Shown here piece by piece: positions 10,800 to 23,443 of a DNA stretch of 64,000 bases (position 1 is the first letter of the stretch; every line of letters begins with the position of its first letter). The notes under the pieces were generated by a model that worked only from the letters and a program-made list of their open reading frames with translations, made no database searches and had not been told where the DNA came from. The translations under genes were made by a program, and so were the position numbers. This DNA comes from Adenanthera pavonina (taxonomy: Eukaryota; Streptophyta; Magnoliopsida; Fabales; Fabaceae): positions 28,494,001 to 28,558,000 of the forward strand of contig JAIVEN010000022.1 in NCBI GenBank assembly GCA_026686845.1. The letters run 5' to 3'.

Positions 10800-13700
10800 C
10801 GCATTTCCACTTATGGCAAATGTCTATCATTCCCAACTTGCTGCAAAGTTCATCAAATCTAGTCCTTGAGAGTACTTTGGTTAAGAGATGTGCCACCTAA
10901 GAATGAGAGTTAACATGTGACAATTTTATAATATCTGTTTCAATCTTCTCTTTAATGAAATGCTTGTCTATCTCAACATGTTTGGTCTGGTCATGACGTA
11001 TTGGGTTATTATCAATCTCAATGGTAGCCTTATTATCACACCAAGTCTTCGTAGGTAGACAAGTCATGAGATTTAACTCATTCATTAGTCGAATAAGCCA
11101 AATTCCCTCATATATACTTGATGCTAAAACTCTATACTCAGCTTCACCACTACTTCTTGCCACTAATTATTTTTTGGTTCTCCGTGTGACCCAATTTACC
11201 CCATAAATATGTGCAGTATCTTCTTGTTGAATTTCGGGCAACTGTAGAACCTGCCTAGTCAGCATCTATGAAGAGTTCTCTACCTTAGGTAGCATGTTTT
11301 CCAAAATATAAGCCTCCCAACTAGCCGTTGATATCTTCCCTTATCAACAAAAATTCCATCTTCCATTTTACAAAACTTAATAGTTGTATCCATTGGTACT
11401 GCTGATGATTTTGCTCTAAGCATACCTATCTCATTCGACAAATCAATAATGTACTTTCTTTGTGATACTGTAATACCCTTGTGTGACCTAACTATATCAA
11501 TACCTAGAAAATATCGTAATTTTCCTAGGTCTTTTATCTTAAATTCATGAGCTAGATCATATTTCAAGTTCTGAATTCCATTATAATCGTCACTGGTTAT
11601 AATCATATCATCAACATAAACAAGAAGTAATAGTATCTTTTCATTGGTGCATCTAACAAATAAAGTGTGATTAGTTTGACCATTCTTTTTAACAAACTTT
11701 GCAAATCTTTCAAACCATGCACATGGGGACTGCTTCAAGCCATATAAGGATTTTTAGAGTCTATATACTCTATTAAGTATTCTATAACCTTTTGCACCTA
11801 GAGGTATATCCATATACACTTCTTCTTCTAGTTAACCATTAAGAAATGCATTTTTAACATCTGATTGATGTAAAGACCGGTCTAAATTAGCCGCCAGTGA
11901 AAGAAGTACCTTAACAGTGTTCAATTTGGTCATGGGTGCAAAGGTTTCTTGATAATCTACACCATGAGTTTGTGTAAATCCTTTTACCACCAATCTTGTC
12001 TTCTACCTGCTAATAGAGTCATTTGGATTGTATTTGATTGTAAACACCCACTTAAATCCCATGGGTGCTTTTCCTCTTGGAAGTTCTATCAATTTCCAAG
12101 TTTGATTTTTCTCAAGTGCATCAAGTTCTTCTTGTATAGCTGCTGCCCACCTAAGATCTGTAACAACCTTTTGATAGCTAGAGGGTATTTTCTCTCTCGA
12201 TATATTAGTTGCAAAGCTCTTCAATTCTAGAGATAATTTATCGTAGGATATAAATCTGCTAATTAGATGTAAAGTACAAGATCTTACCCCCTTTCATAGT
12301 GCAATTGGCCAACTTAGATCATCAAGAGCTGAATTCAATTCAAATTCTTGGTTTTGCCTAGGATCATTGAGGTCTTCATGCGCAACTTCTATTACTCCGT
12401 CTTCTGCATTGTCTGATGCAATTTGAGCAGGCGCCTATGACTAATTTCTTGGCCTTCTTCATATGTCAAGAACTAAGTATCATTGCCTAGATCAGGATTC
12501 CCAGTTTGAGCATTATTTTTCAGATTACCATGAGTGTAAGTGTTTGGCTTAGGTTTAGGTAGAAAAATAGGTGCATAGTTAGTGGGTGCAGGTTTTGATC
12601 TGAATGTAGGTGCAGAATTATCAAAACTGAGACTGTTAATTGGCTATCCAGAAGTTAATAAGTCATCATAGGGACCCAAAAATTCCCATTCACTGTAATT
12701 CTCCCCCTGAATGGAGTTTTTGGTATAGTAGAGTTGATCTTCCACAAAAGTAACATCCACAAAAGTGAAAAAAAATTTTAGATTAGGAGAATAACACTTA
12801 TAGCCTTTTTGAGTTAAAGCATACCCAAGAAAAATGCACTTAAAAGATCTAGGATCAAGTTTATCACCATGGTCATTAAGAACATAGGCAACGCATCCAA
12901 ACACTTTTTGGGGCAAAGAGGTAACAAGGTAATTGTTAGGATAAGTTTTTGAAAATTTCTAGATGGGTGTCTAAAAATTCAAGGTTTTAGAAAACATCCT
13001 ATTAATTAAATGCACAGCTGTAAGAATAGCTTTCCCCCAGAAAATTTTTAGAGCAGTATAGGTCAGCATAAGAGCACGGGTTACCTCAAGAAGATGTCTA
13101 TACTTTCGTTCAGATGTCCCATTTTGTTGAGGTGTGTTGACGCATATAGTTTGGCGAATGATACCCTCTTGAGTAAGGTATTTTTGGAAATCATTGCTTA
13201 GATACTCCCTTCTATTATCACTTATAAAGATCTTAACAGTAATTTGAAACTGATTTTTTATCATGCGACGAAAATCTATGAAAATTTGTGGAATATTAGA
13301 TTTTTCTATCATTAAAAACACCCATGTAAGTCTAAAATGGTCATCCATAAAGGTGACAAATCATCTAGCTTTAGATATTGTTGAGATTTTGTTGGGTGCC
13401 CAGACATCACTGTGAATTAAAAAAAAAAGGGAGAAGAAGGAGCATGTTTTTTAGGAGAATAGGTACTTTTAATATGCTTAAAGAGGTGGCAAACATCACA
13501 ATGAAAAGATGAATCTTATTTATCAAATCTAGAAACATTTTCAACATATAGTTGAAACTAGGATGTCCTAATCGAAGATGCAAAAGTAAAAGTTCTTTAT
13601 TTGTAAGCTTCACCAACCAAGCTTTAGTGATCTCCGTTGTGCTACTCTTGAGATAGTAAAGACCTCATTTTCTTCAGCATTGCCATTTATCTTCCCTGAG

Positions 13701-15116
13701 TACAATTCCTGAAAAATACATTTAGTTGAGACCATGTTAATACCTCAATGTCTTAGTAATTCGTGTAACAGACAATAAATTGGATTTCAGTCCAGGAGCA
13801 TAAAGAATATCAACTACTATAATTTCAGTTGTAACTTGCACAGTTCCTATACCAAGAACTTATATATAAGTCCTATCAGCTATCTTTATATGAACCCCCA
13901 CTGCATGATTTAATCTCTTTGAATAAAGACTTATTATCTATCATATGATCAGTAGCTTCTGAATCTACAACCCAAGAGTTGGGTTCCACAACTTTGGCTT
14001 CAAGAACTTGAGAAAATTTACCTATCTGAGCAACATTACCCATTGTAGCAATTCTATCGGATTGAGAAAAAGGCATACTCTATTTTTCTAGCAACTTCTT
14101 TAGGCTGTCTGTATCTTCTGCACTCAAATTTCCTTGATCAATTACAATCTTATCATCCTGTGTCATTATATACCCTTTGCCTTCGGCTCTTGGCTTGCTC
14201 TTGAAGGTTGGCGGTTTACCATGTATCTTCCAGCAAGTTTCTTTGGTATGACCCCTTTGTTGCAGTGATCACACCAGCCTTTGTCTTGCCTCTTTGTTGA
14301 TTGATCTACTACTCCTTTGGCTGCCAAGGTTGAAGTTTTAGGAATGAGTGTCACATTTCGAGTTAATTGTATCATGCTTTCTTCAAATGTTACCATGTTG
14401 AAGGATTCACGGAGACTTAGTAAAGGTTTAATTGCCATGATTCTTCCTCTAACAACTTCAAACTTTGGACTTAGCCCGAGTAAAAAACTCATACGTATGT
14501 TCCTTGTCCATGAATTTTTTGTAGCAAATTGCATCATTTGTGGTGTCTCATTCTATTGGATTGTACAAATCAATCTGTTGCCAAATCTTTATGCGTGCAG
14601 AGAGGTAAGGAAGAACCCCTATGTCATTTTGTTTGATGTCCTAAAGTATCCCTTTCAGTTGAAAAATGATTGTTGTATTGCCTGTAGTTGAATAGGTGTC
14701 TTTTACGGTGTCCTAAATTTCTTTTGCTGTTTTATCCATTAGATACTCCTCATTGATGTCGGGAATCATTGAATTGACTAGCCATGACATGACCATCCAA
14801 TTTTCAGCATACCAAGTGTCAAATTTTGGATCATTTTCTGTTGGTTGTACTGCTGCTCATGTTAGGTATTTTTCTTTGCCTTTTCCCCTGATGAACATTA
14901 GCACACTTTGTGACCACTGGAGATAGTTATGGTCATTCAACTTGTGCCATATCACCTGAGATTTAGATGAATAAAATAGAAGAGCAGAAGAAGAAAAAGA
15001 ATTCTGGTGATTTGTCACTGTTTGTGTGACATCTGTTTGCTTCCTAGATTTGTCCACTTCTGAGCTTGTTTGGAGACACTCTTAAAAGCACCAAACCTCG
15101 CTGAATTAAGAGCCAT
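10800..15116 (-). pseudogene. copia gag-pol polyprotein, broken
   Basis: Fragments in order on the minus strand: gag N-terminus with NYLQWSQSV near 14.9 kb; gag tail with a ruined CCHC knuckle (CDHCN kept, later His and Cys lost) near 14.3 kb; protease near 14.0 kb, where the DSG-type site reads DSE; pre-integrase and integrase core (12.97-13.6 kb) with SDNRREY and QQNGTSERK; reverse transcriptase (11.3-12.2 kb) with intact YVDD; RNase H (10.9-11.16 kb) with SSGEAEYR and CDNKATIEI; and a tail near 10.81-10.89 kb. Stops and frameshifts separate almost every piece. A candidate first ATG lies at 15116, but its frame does not join the gag frame. It cannot encode a working polyprotein. Confidence 0.9.
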
Positions 15117-15138
15117 AGAGCATGGTGCTCTAATACCA
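10800..15138 (-). mobile_element. Ty1-copia element, degenerate, 3' LTR missing
   Basis: Read on the minus strand the order is gag, protease, integrase, reverse transcriptase, RNase H, which defines Ty1-copia. The primer site at 15127-15138 reads TGGTATTAGAGC on the minus strand, one base from the plant initiator-Met site TGGTATCAGAGC. The 5' LTR begins right beside it at 15139 (TGTGAAAAG). At the other end the RNase H tail runs to about 10800 and then abuts Ogre/Tat LTR DNA, so the 3' LTR is lost and the insertion cannot be dated from its LTRs. Confidence 0.9.
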
Positions 15139-15440
15139 TGTGAAAAGTGGCTCTTATTTTGCTTAAAAACTTCAATACACTAACAGCAACATATATAAAA
15201 AATAGATGACTAAAATCCTAGTTAGAGTAGGCCCAAAAAGATTTAGCTACCAGACCCCTATAACTAATCATTAAAAACTACTAAATCTAATCAAATAAAA
15301 ACGAAAGATAAAATTCCTAAAATTAAGGAATAAGAAACACACAAAAAATGAACTAATTAAGAAATAATAATTAAAAAATACGGGTTGGACTTCTAGGGCT
15401 TCAATAGAGACTTATTAGGTATTGTTTGTTCATGGAAATT
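15139..15440 (-). mobile_element. 5' LTR of the degenerate copia element (outer end uncertain)
   Basis: Begins TGTGAAAAGTGG immediately outside the primer site and is A-rich. The partner LTR is missing, so the outer limit is a guess from typical size and from the change in composition near 15440. Confidence 0.5.
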
Positions 15441-15601
15441 AAAGTAATGACCATTTCCTATCTAAATCATTAAAGTTCTTTCTTTTTGTGATAAACATAG
15501 GGAAGGATTTGAACCCACATCATGAGTCGCATCTTTACTATCTGAGTCAAAGTTAAACAGACGCTTATAAAGTACAGTATTTCGTCTTTTGTAGTCCAAA
15601 T

Positions 15602-16083
15602 TAGGGCTGCACAACCTCGCTCGTGGCCCGGTCCAACCCCACCACATCGGGCCAACCCGATATATATATGTTTAATTTTTTTATTTTTTTAAATTATTTT
15701 ATATATATTAATTAATTTTATAGGATTTTTATTCTTTATGTATCTAATATAATACATTTACTATGTAAATATTATGAAATCTTTTTAAGATTTTAATGTT
15801 TCAAATTTTTCCAAATTTTGAATTAATTTTTTAACTTAATATTTATGTAAAAATAATGTATAAAGGTTAAATATTCATAAAGTTTAAAAAATTTTATTTT
15901 TTTAAAATTATTTTTTAAGAAAATCTATTTTTAAATATAAATAAGTATATTTTTTATTATTAAATAAATTTTTTTTTAATTACAAAAACAGTGTCGGGCC
16001 GGCCCAGTACTGACCCAATACTAACCCTAGCATTATCGGGTCGGGTAACAGGCAGAAATCAAACTCGGCTCGATTCACCCCTA
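15602..16083. mobile_element. hAT-type MITE, 482 bp
   Basis: The ends read TAGGGCTGCA on the left and, reverse-complemented, TAGGGGTGAA on the right. GC-rich subterminal motifs (GGCCCGG, TCGGGCC) face inward, and the middle is nearly pure A/T. The flanking octamers are GTCCAAAT (15594-15601) and GTCCAAAC (16084-16091), an 8-bp target duplication with one change, as expected for hAT. No coding capacity. Confidence 0.8.
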
Positions 16084-16091
16084 GTCCAAAC

Positions 16092-18999
16092 CTAGTGTCC
16101 ATCTAAATTCAACTTCTATTGGTCGGTTTAATTTCAGTTCGATAAACGGACAAGCTATTCATTTGTGGGTCTGAACGGAGTAGGTGGATTTGATTTCAGG
16201 TCTTGTGTGGGTGCGTTCGGAGCCTTCAAATTTGTATTGGGTCGTTTGACAAAGTCCATTTCCTTAGGAATAAAGAATAGCCAAAAATGAGAGGCCCACA
16301 GTGTTACCGTTTGAATTCAACTCCAACAGAGTTTAGAATAAGATGTTGAAAGTTGAGACCCATAAAAGCAAAGGTAGTTTCCACTTTTTTCCTTTTTCTT
16401 TTTGGAAATTACAGTTTATGATTAATTTTCAGAATTAAATAACAAATATTACCTAGTTACTACTAAATTTTTAAATTGTACTACTCAATTTTTAGTTTTT
16501 ACTACTTTTTATGAGCCAAAAGCCTTTATTTATTATCAATCCGATATCTTAAACTGTCGTTTCCTCTTTTTCACCTCTTAACTTCATCAAATGATCTTGA
16601 TTATTATTGTGATTGATAGAATTTTGATGATCCATATGGAAAAGAACACGGCACAAAGGATAGTAGTTAATGATTTTCCAAACTGACAAAATTCCTTGGA
16701 CCTTGGCAACATTCGTTTCGAATTCTCTCATCATCAATCAAGGAAATTATATTTCCAGTAAATGTGGGGAAAAAATTATAGTAATTAACTTTCGTTTCGT
16801 TATTTACCACTAGTTGCCATGATGATGATATTAGCAACATAATAGTGAACAAGAAAAAGAAGCAAAGCCAATCTTCCGTTGGTAATGGCTTTGAGATCTA
16901 ATCACTAAAATTAGTAGAAAGAATGAGGTGAGTCTTGCTTTTGCAAGATCTAAGGTCGTGGCTAAGATTAAGGTCAATGAAGTACTTGCTTGAGGCCCAC
17001 AAAGAAACCTCTTTATACCCCTATATTATTTGACCTTGAAAATTTTGAAGGGTTAATTGGAAATTTTTTGAAACATAGTTAGAAATCATGGAAGTTGAAT
17101 TTGAAATGAATTGGTTCTCCATGTCACTGTTCTTATCCTACCGGAAGTGGAAATAGTTGAAGTGGAGTTGAAAATCTTGGAGGATTAGTTGAAAATTCTT
17201 CTAAACATGATTTTTTTAACGCTAACGAAATCAATTTTATTAATAGAAAAAGATAGTTACACGCAATAATCAAAATTCTTCTACACATGGTTGGAAATTG
17301 ATGTTAGTCAAATTTACATTAAGTCAAGAAAGTTGTAGTTGTTAAATGATACATCACGCTTATTATTATGGCTATAGGTCTGGTATCCCATGATTATAGG
17401 AGGAACAATAACTCTTATTTCAAATGCATATAATGTAGAAGATTAAAATACACTTTTTTTCTCTTATTGTTTTTAACAAAATAAAGATAACATCATGTTG
17501 TGTTGAAAAAGATGGAATATTTAAAATTAAACTTTAAGTAGCCAAATTGAACAAAGATGGAATCTTATATTGAAATCAAACTAATTTCCATATTTTTTTT
17601 TATAAAATCATGGTTGGGTTTATCATTTGGGATATTTTTTAGAAGATTTAAATTTGTAATAAACTTTGAACAGTGTTCTATTATTTTAAATGCATATAAT
17701 TTTATTTTATGTTATCAAATTCAGATTCAAGTAATTAATTTGTACTTTTTAATTATGGTTATACTTTTTCAATCATTGATGAGGATATATATCAAATTTG
17801 AAATCCGTGAAGAATTATAATCAAATCACTATTAAATATTTTCAGTTGACAAATTACCCAATTAATGTCAATTGATAGTAATGATTAATGTTAAATCTTT
17901 CCAAATAATTTTGAATCACACTTTCTAAACAATTTAGTAAATTCAATATATAAGTTGAATATAGAAAATAGTAATATACTAATCAAATTAGCAGACTAAT
18001 TGATTTTCACTTAGAATTATTTTATTTGTTTAAAATCCATTAACCACACTATTATTTAATATGCAATTCGGTTATTGAAAAATCTAAGGAATGATTTTGT
18101 CAATACTATTTAATAGAATTTGATCATTCTTATGCATCTGAAATAATTAAAAATAATTTTTTTATTAAAATAATTTATTACAGTTTTAATTAAATGTACA
18201 TGTATGAATTAACTCATAATATCTTAATATTTTATTCATGGTTGAAATTGTTGAGTATGATCCTTTTTAGGATCAGTCAATATAATTTCATGGGCCATGT
18301 ATCTCTCCGTTATTAAGTGCAATATTGGCCCTTTTAATATGTTAATCTGATTTAGTTTCCTTCTTTCATAACAGTCTAGGCATAAAAATTGATGTTACAA
18401 TTTCAGTGCATCGATCAAAGTGCTTTGAAATATGCAGATCACACAGAGGGGATAAGTACCACACTACAAGATGAAATAGATCAGCAAATCAATGCATTAG
18501 GGATAAAATTCATAAGACATTCACGCAATGAAAGATAATTAAACATAATTTAAGGGCATACCTCAATTCAAAAAGCTGATTTGCACATCCAGCAAACGAA
18601 AATTCAGTCTCAGTGCACTGGTGATTATTCAAATGTAGATAGCACCTATGGAGGGGATGAGTTTATAGGCAACCACACTACATGTTGCAGCGGCCCCAAA
18701 TCACACTTATTTAAATGTATTCAATGACAAATAAATTGAAACAATTCTAAAACTTTAAATTTGTAACAATTAAGGAACTAAATATCATTTTATTTATGGT
18801 AGATTTGATTATGAATAATAATTATTTATATTATAGTTGAAAACCCAAAACTAATTTTACCCAATGCACTCTATTTTAGTATATATAATAAATAGATATG
18901 CGTTTAATTTCAATAGCATAAGAACTTATTTCTCATTATATTGATGCTATTAATACATCAGTGTATATTTCCTGCATCTCGAGATTAATAGTACGAGTA
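16092..18999. other. intergenic DNA, no gene
   Basis: AT-rich with no frame above about 90 codons and no domain. At 18405-18700 there is a weak internal duplication: CAGTGCA, then GAGGGGATAAGT or GAGGGGATGAGT, then CCACACTACA, each twice. Its meaning is unknown. No transposon ends were recognised here. Confidence 0.5.
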
Positions 19000-19900
19000 T
19001 TGTTTCTTCCATGAAACCCAAATGTTTCACGCTTTTCACCAAGTCAAAGTTATATTCCTATCAGCATGTTTGAATAGTTTGGAAACTAAGTGTTGTTTAT
19101 TTCAAAATCCCACATTAGATAGGAACCAAGGTTTTAAAACCTTTATATGTGAGAAGACTCATCAAATGTTATATTAGTTTTGGGGGGAAAAGTCCAGGTG
19201 GATTTTGACTACGCAGGGCACGTGAGATTGATCTATATTAATCCATAAAACAGGCTATATTAAATCATTTTTTGTCATTTTCATAGCAACCCATTGCATC
19301 GCAGTAAGTCCGCCTATCCACCACATGAGAGAAAAACACAAGATACCTTTTTTCTAACTGTGAAATAAAAATTGCAGTCACCATGATGCTATGGCTCCCT
19401 GTATCAATGCGATGAGCTAGACTAATCTTAAAGCACCTGACTTTTTCTAACAGGGACATCAAACAAAACAGTAGTATTATTTAGCCATTCTTTATTAAAA
19501 ATATATTTTATTTATTTAACGTCAAAACAGATTCATTGACTATAACGTTTGTCACCAAGTCAAAGCCATCCTCTTAGCTTAGAATTGTGAAATAAACTAA
19601 TCTTAAAGCACCTGCTTTTTCTAACAGAGGGACGTCAAATAAAACAACGGCAGAACAGATTCATTGACTAAAAAACTGTTCACCAAGTCAAAGCCATGCA
19701 TCTATTAGCTTATAATTGTTTATTTTACACAGCATATAATCTAAAGCTGTATTAAATCTTGGCCAATGAAAAAGCTGTGTTAAATCATTTTATGTTATTT
19801 TCATAGTGACACAATGCATTGAAAAAAAAAATTGCATTGCAAAAAGTCCGCCACACGAGAGAAAAATACATGATAATCTTCCAAGATAAAAATTGAGAAA
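19000..19900. repeat. duplicated upstream region of the P450 gene
   Basis: Several blocks occur two or three times upstream of the gene. TTTCATAGCAACCCATTGCA (19279) matches TTTCATAGTGACACAATGCA (19799), and both continue into GTCCGCC and GAGAGAAAAA. ACTAATCTTAAAGCACCTG occurs near 19421 and 19596. ATTCATTGACTA occurs near 19531 and 19659. CACCAAGTCAAAG occurs near 19037, 19552 and 19681. The pattern points to successive local duplications. Confidence 0.75.
19521..19691. promoter_or_regulatory. cluster of W-box cores (TTGAC)
   Basis: Six TTGAC/GTCAA cores lie within 171 bases, at about 19521, 19536, 19559, 19634, 19664 and 19687, and two more lie further out near 19043 and 19205. WRKY factors bind TTGAC-containing W-boxes, and CYP82 genes are often induced by defence elicitors. 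That the cluster acts this way here is inference. Confidence 0.45.
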
Positions 19901-19940
19901 ATAAATAAGTAGGATGGAGGAGAAAGAATCCGAGACCTAA

Positions 19941-19947
19941 TATAAAA
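19941..19947 (+). promoter_or_regulatory. TATA box of the P450 gene
   Basis: TATAAAA lies 51 bases upstream of the first exon-1 residue base (A of ATG at 19998). That allows a leader of about 20-25 bases. Confidence 0.55.
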
Positions 19948-19997
19948 CCCAGAAATGGATCTTACCAACTTGTCTTTCTTCATTCCTATCATTTGTA

Positions 19998-21821
19998 ATG
20001 GAGAAAGCCCTCCCATTCTTACCATCCTTCTTGATTGGCATACTAACCCTTCTAGTCTGTATCTTTATTTACTCCTTCAGGAGATTGCTTACAGATGACA
20101 CAAAGGCCTCTAAAGCCCCACAAGCAGGCGGGGCTTTGCCTATTATTGGCCATCTTCATCTTTTCGGTGGGCATCAACTGTTACATGAAACCCTTGCTGC
20201 CATGGCTGACAAGTACGGACCCGCTTTTACCATAAAGATGGGTTCGAACAAAGTTCTGATTTTGAGCAGTTGGGAAATGGCCAGAGAGTGTTTCACTGTA
20301 CATGATAAAGTATTTTCCACCAGACCACTCGTTGCTGCTTCAAAGCTCCTAGGCTTTGATAGTGCAATGTTTGGATTTGCGCCTTACGGCCCTTACTGGC
20401 GTGAGGTGCGAAAGATAGCAACAATTGAGCTTCTATCAAACCATAGGCTTGACAAATTAAAACATTTGAGAACTGCTGAGGTGGAGATTGCAGTAAAAGA
20501 GCTGTACAATTTATGGTCAAGTCAAGGCTGCCCAAAAAATGGGGTTTTCGTGGATATGAAGCAATGGTTTGGGGATTTGTGTTTTAATGTTCTTTTGAGA
20601 ATGGTGGCAGGTAAGAGATACTTTGGAGCAAGCTCTGAGGACACTGTGGCACAGCACTGCCAGAAAGCAATTAGGGATTTTATGCGTCTATTTGGGGTTC
20701 CTGTAATATCTGATTCATTCCCAATGCTCAAGTGGTGGGATGTGAATGGTGCTAAAAGGGAAATGAAGAAGACTGCCAAGAAAATGGACCAAATCATTGG
20801 TGAGTGGTTGGAGGAACACAAACAGAGGGGACTATTAGGTGAGAAGACAAGGGAAGAACAAGACTTCATGGATGTGATGCTGAGGATCCTACAGGAAAAC
20901 CCAATTCCTTTCTTTGACACTGATACTATTATCAAGGCTACTAGCATGGTGAGTTTCTTGGGCTGATCTTCCTCATTATTCTTTTGTTTTCTTCCTTTGA
21001 TAGTGTTACTCACACATATAAATTAAATGGGTCACAAATAACTTATACTAGTGATTTAATGGCCGGCATAAGTGGTCTATGTTCATAAGAGCTAACTTCT
21101 TGTGAAAAGGATGCCCGTTATTGGAGAGAATTACAAGAGAATTGTTTTTCTTCTTGTGTGGTCATTTATAAGAATCATGCACGTTAACTAACGAGATCAT
21201 GTGTTGCAGAATATGATAGCAGGAAGTGACTCCATTGAGGTCTCTATAATATGGGCTTTATCTCTGATACTTAACAATCCACGAGTGTTGAAGAAGGCTC
21301 AAGATGAGCTAGACATCCAAATAGGGAGAGAAAGACAGGTGAAAGAATCTGACATTAAGAATTTACCCTATCTACAAGCCATTGTTAAGGAATCCTTGCG
21401 TCTCTACCCTGCCAGTGCACTCATTAATTTTCTTGCTGCAACCGAGGATTGCACTCTTTCCACTGGTTATCACATTCCTGCAGGCACACAGCTGATTGTG
21501 AACACATGGAAAATACACCGTGATGAGCATGTGTGGCCGGATCCTCATAGCTTCCAACCAGAGAGGTTCTTAGCCAGCCATAAGGATATTGATGTGAGAG
21601 GCCAAAACTATGAGCTTCTTCCTTTTGGCTCAGGAAGGAGAGCATGCCCTGGGATGTCACTGGGACTACAGATGCTGCAGCTTACTCTGGCTGCACTATT
21701 GCATAGTTTTGAAATGTTCACTCCCTCTAATGAACCTGTGGACATGACTATGAGCACTGGTTTGACAAATATAAAGGCAACGCCACTTGAGGTCCTTCTT
21801 ATTCCCCGCCTTAAATTCTAG
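19998..21821 (+). CDS. cytochrome P450, CYP82-family type (2 exons)
   Basis: Exons 19998-20948 and 21210-21821 join in phase 0 across a GTGAGT...TTGCAG intron of 261 bp, giving 520 residues, normal for CYP82. An N-terminal membrane anchor (about residues 5-28) predicts an ER protein facing the cytosol. It is a heme monooxygenase needing a P450 reductase; the substrate is unknown. Visible motifs: proline-rich hinge ending PIIGHLHLFG, the I-helix AGSDS (about 321-325), K-helix ESLR (378-381), PERF (434-437) and the heme loop PFGSGRRACPG with Cys at about 463. Oddities: the usual AGxDT threonine is Ser, and the stretch after RLYP (ALINFLAATEDC) departs from the usual GPREFxEDC form, a substrate-recognition region. 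It looks intact and expressed; a changed or novel substrate is possible. Confidence 0.92.
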
Positions 21822-22010
21822 CTTTATGGATGTATTTCACTTTGTATCTTTTTTTAGTGGGTCAGGCAAGAGAAGCCTGTTTTTTCTCTTGTTTGAGCCT
21901 TTAGGCATGCTTGTTCTTGTTGGGTTGTCATATATGCATTAGCATCAAATATCTGAATAAATATGTAATCAATGGCCTATAGATATCAGTCATGTAATGG
22001 TTTTCCCGCT

Positions 22011-22016
22011 AATAAA
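22011..22016 (+). other. polyadenylation signal of the P450 gene
   Basis: AATAAA lies about 190 bases after the stop codon, followed by a second AATAAA at about 22020. Confidence 0.5.
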
Positions 22017-22029
22017 GGTGAATAAAGTC

Positions 22030-22934
22030 AGTGTTTGGATTAGAATTTGCAAACTTAATTAAGTTTGAATCAATTTCATTTTGCAAGCTTGATATATATT
22101 TGTGGATTTATTTGAACATGTTTTATATTTGGATACTTGTATCTCAAAAGCGAATTTGACAAGATAAAACTTGTTGTGGATGATTTTTTTTTTGGCCAGA
22201 GTTTTGGATGATATTAAACAAAAACACTTGTAAATTGTAACTATTAAGAAGGGTATGAGTTTTATAATGTAATATCAATATTACATGACTAATTAAACTG
22301 TAAATACTCTATAACAATAAAATTCTTTTTGGCTTAATTTTAAATAAATTTATAAATTGGTACTTGTCATTTGATTTTAGTATAAGAATTCATTTTAAAA
22401 GTGAAAATTTAGAAAAATTGAAAATCATTAAACATAAAAAAACAAGCTTCCAATTTTTTTTGAAAAATTAGTTTTGTCAAATAACAAGGATTATAACTTT
22501 ACTCTTTTTTCTTTTTTTTTTTTGGAGAATTGTATCTTAAAATTAAGATTTGGAAAAATAAAATTAATCAGTCTTTTCTCATTAGTAAATAAAATCATAT
22601 AAAATTAAAAAATATAACACAAGGTCAAAACGTTGGAATGTCATCCACTGTTTATAACCACGCTTTGATTCATCCTATGGCTAGAACACTGGTGCAAAAT
22701 TTAAGGGGAAAAAATTAGGGATTGAAGTATTGAACTTTAAAATCTTGGACAAATTAGGATTTATTTTTTAAAACTAAAATATTGAAACTAATGTATTCAT
22801 TCGCTCGCCACACCCCATTTGAAAACAGGAAAAATTTGGTTTTGACATCATCCTAATCATATTCATGTCGCAAAGTTAAAGTTAATCAACGGTTGACTAC
22901 ACTATATTTCCCATGTGAAGAAATGAATCTTATC
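22030..22934. other. AT-rich intergenic DNA
   Basis: Nothing beyond AT-rich sequence with T and A runs was seen between the P450 3' end and the MITE-like element that follows. Confidence 0.5.
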
Positions 22935-23290
22935 CAAGGTATTGTTTGGTTCAACAAAGAAAAAGAGAAGGAAGAGGAGGGATTTAAATGGAGGAAGAGG
23001 AGAGGAGAGAAAAGTTGAGAGATTTTAATTTTCTCTTATTTGGATATACATGTTGGAGGAGAAGGGAGGAATTTGCCTTTTTTTTTTTCTAAATTTTTCC
23101 ACTTTTTGAGAGAAGGGGAGGAGGAGAGAATCTCTTACTTATTAAACCAAACAAGTGAGAATCTCAATTTTCCTTCCTCTCTCCTCCTACTTATTGAACC
23201 AAATAAATAAAAATTTTAATTTTTTCTTTACTCCTTTTCCCCACCTTCCAAATCCCTTTAACTAAAGAGAGGGTAAAAGAAAATAATTTT
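22935..23290. mobile_element. purine/pyrimidine foldback MITE-like element
   Basis: ATTGTTTGGTTCAA at 22941 faces TTGAACCAAAT at about 23193, with GGAGGAGAGG-type purine runs on the left and TCCTCTCTCC-type pyrimidine runs on the right, so the element folds back. A second internal AACCAAAC lies near 23143. A similar element is at 50290-50555. The target duplication was not resolved. Confidence 0.55.
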
Positions 23291-23437
23291 AAGATTGGAC
23301 AAGGCCTTATGGCAGACAATAGTAATGCAATATTCAGTTCCTCCTCTTCCACCAAAAGAAAAAATTAATCCACTAAAAACTACATACTTAGTAGTTAAGA
23401 AAAGAAGAATGAGCTGATCGTTTTTAAAATCTTTTCA

Positions 23438-23443
23438 TTTATT
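23438..23443 (-). other. possible polyadenylation signal of the WD40 gene
   Basis: TTTATT on + reads AATAAA on the gene strand, about 330 bases beyond the stop codon. Confidence 0.3.

Noticed and set aside
15480..15600. GGATTTGAACCC, resembling the complement of a tRNA B box
   Set aside because: No matching A box, acceptor stem or SINE tail was found around it.
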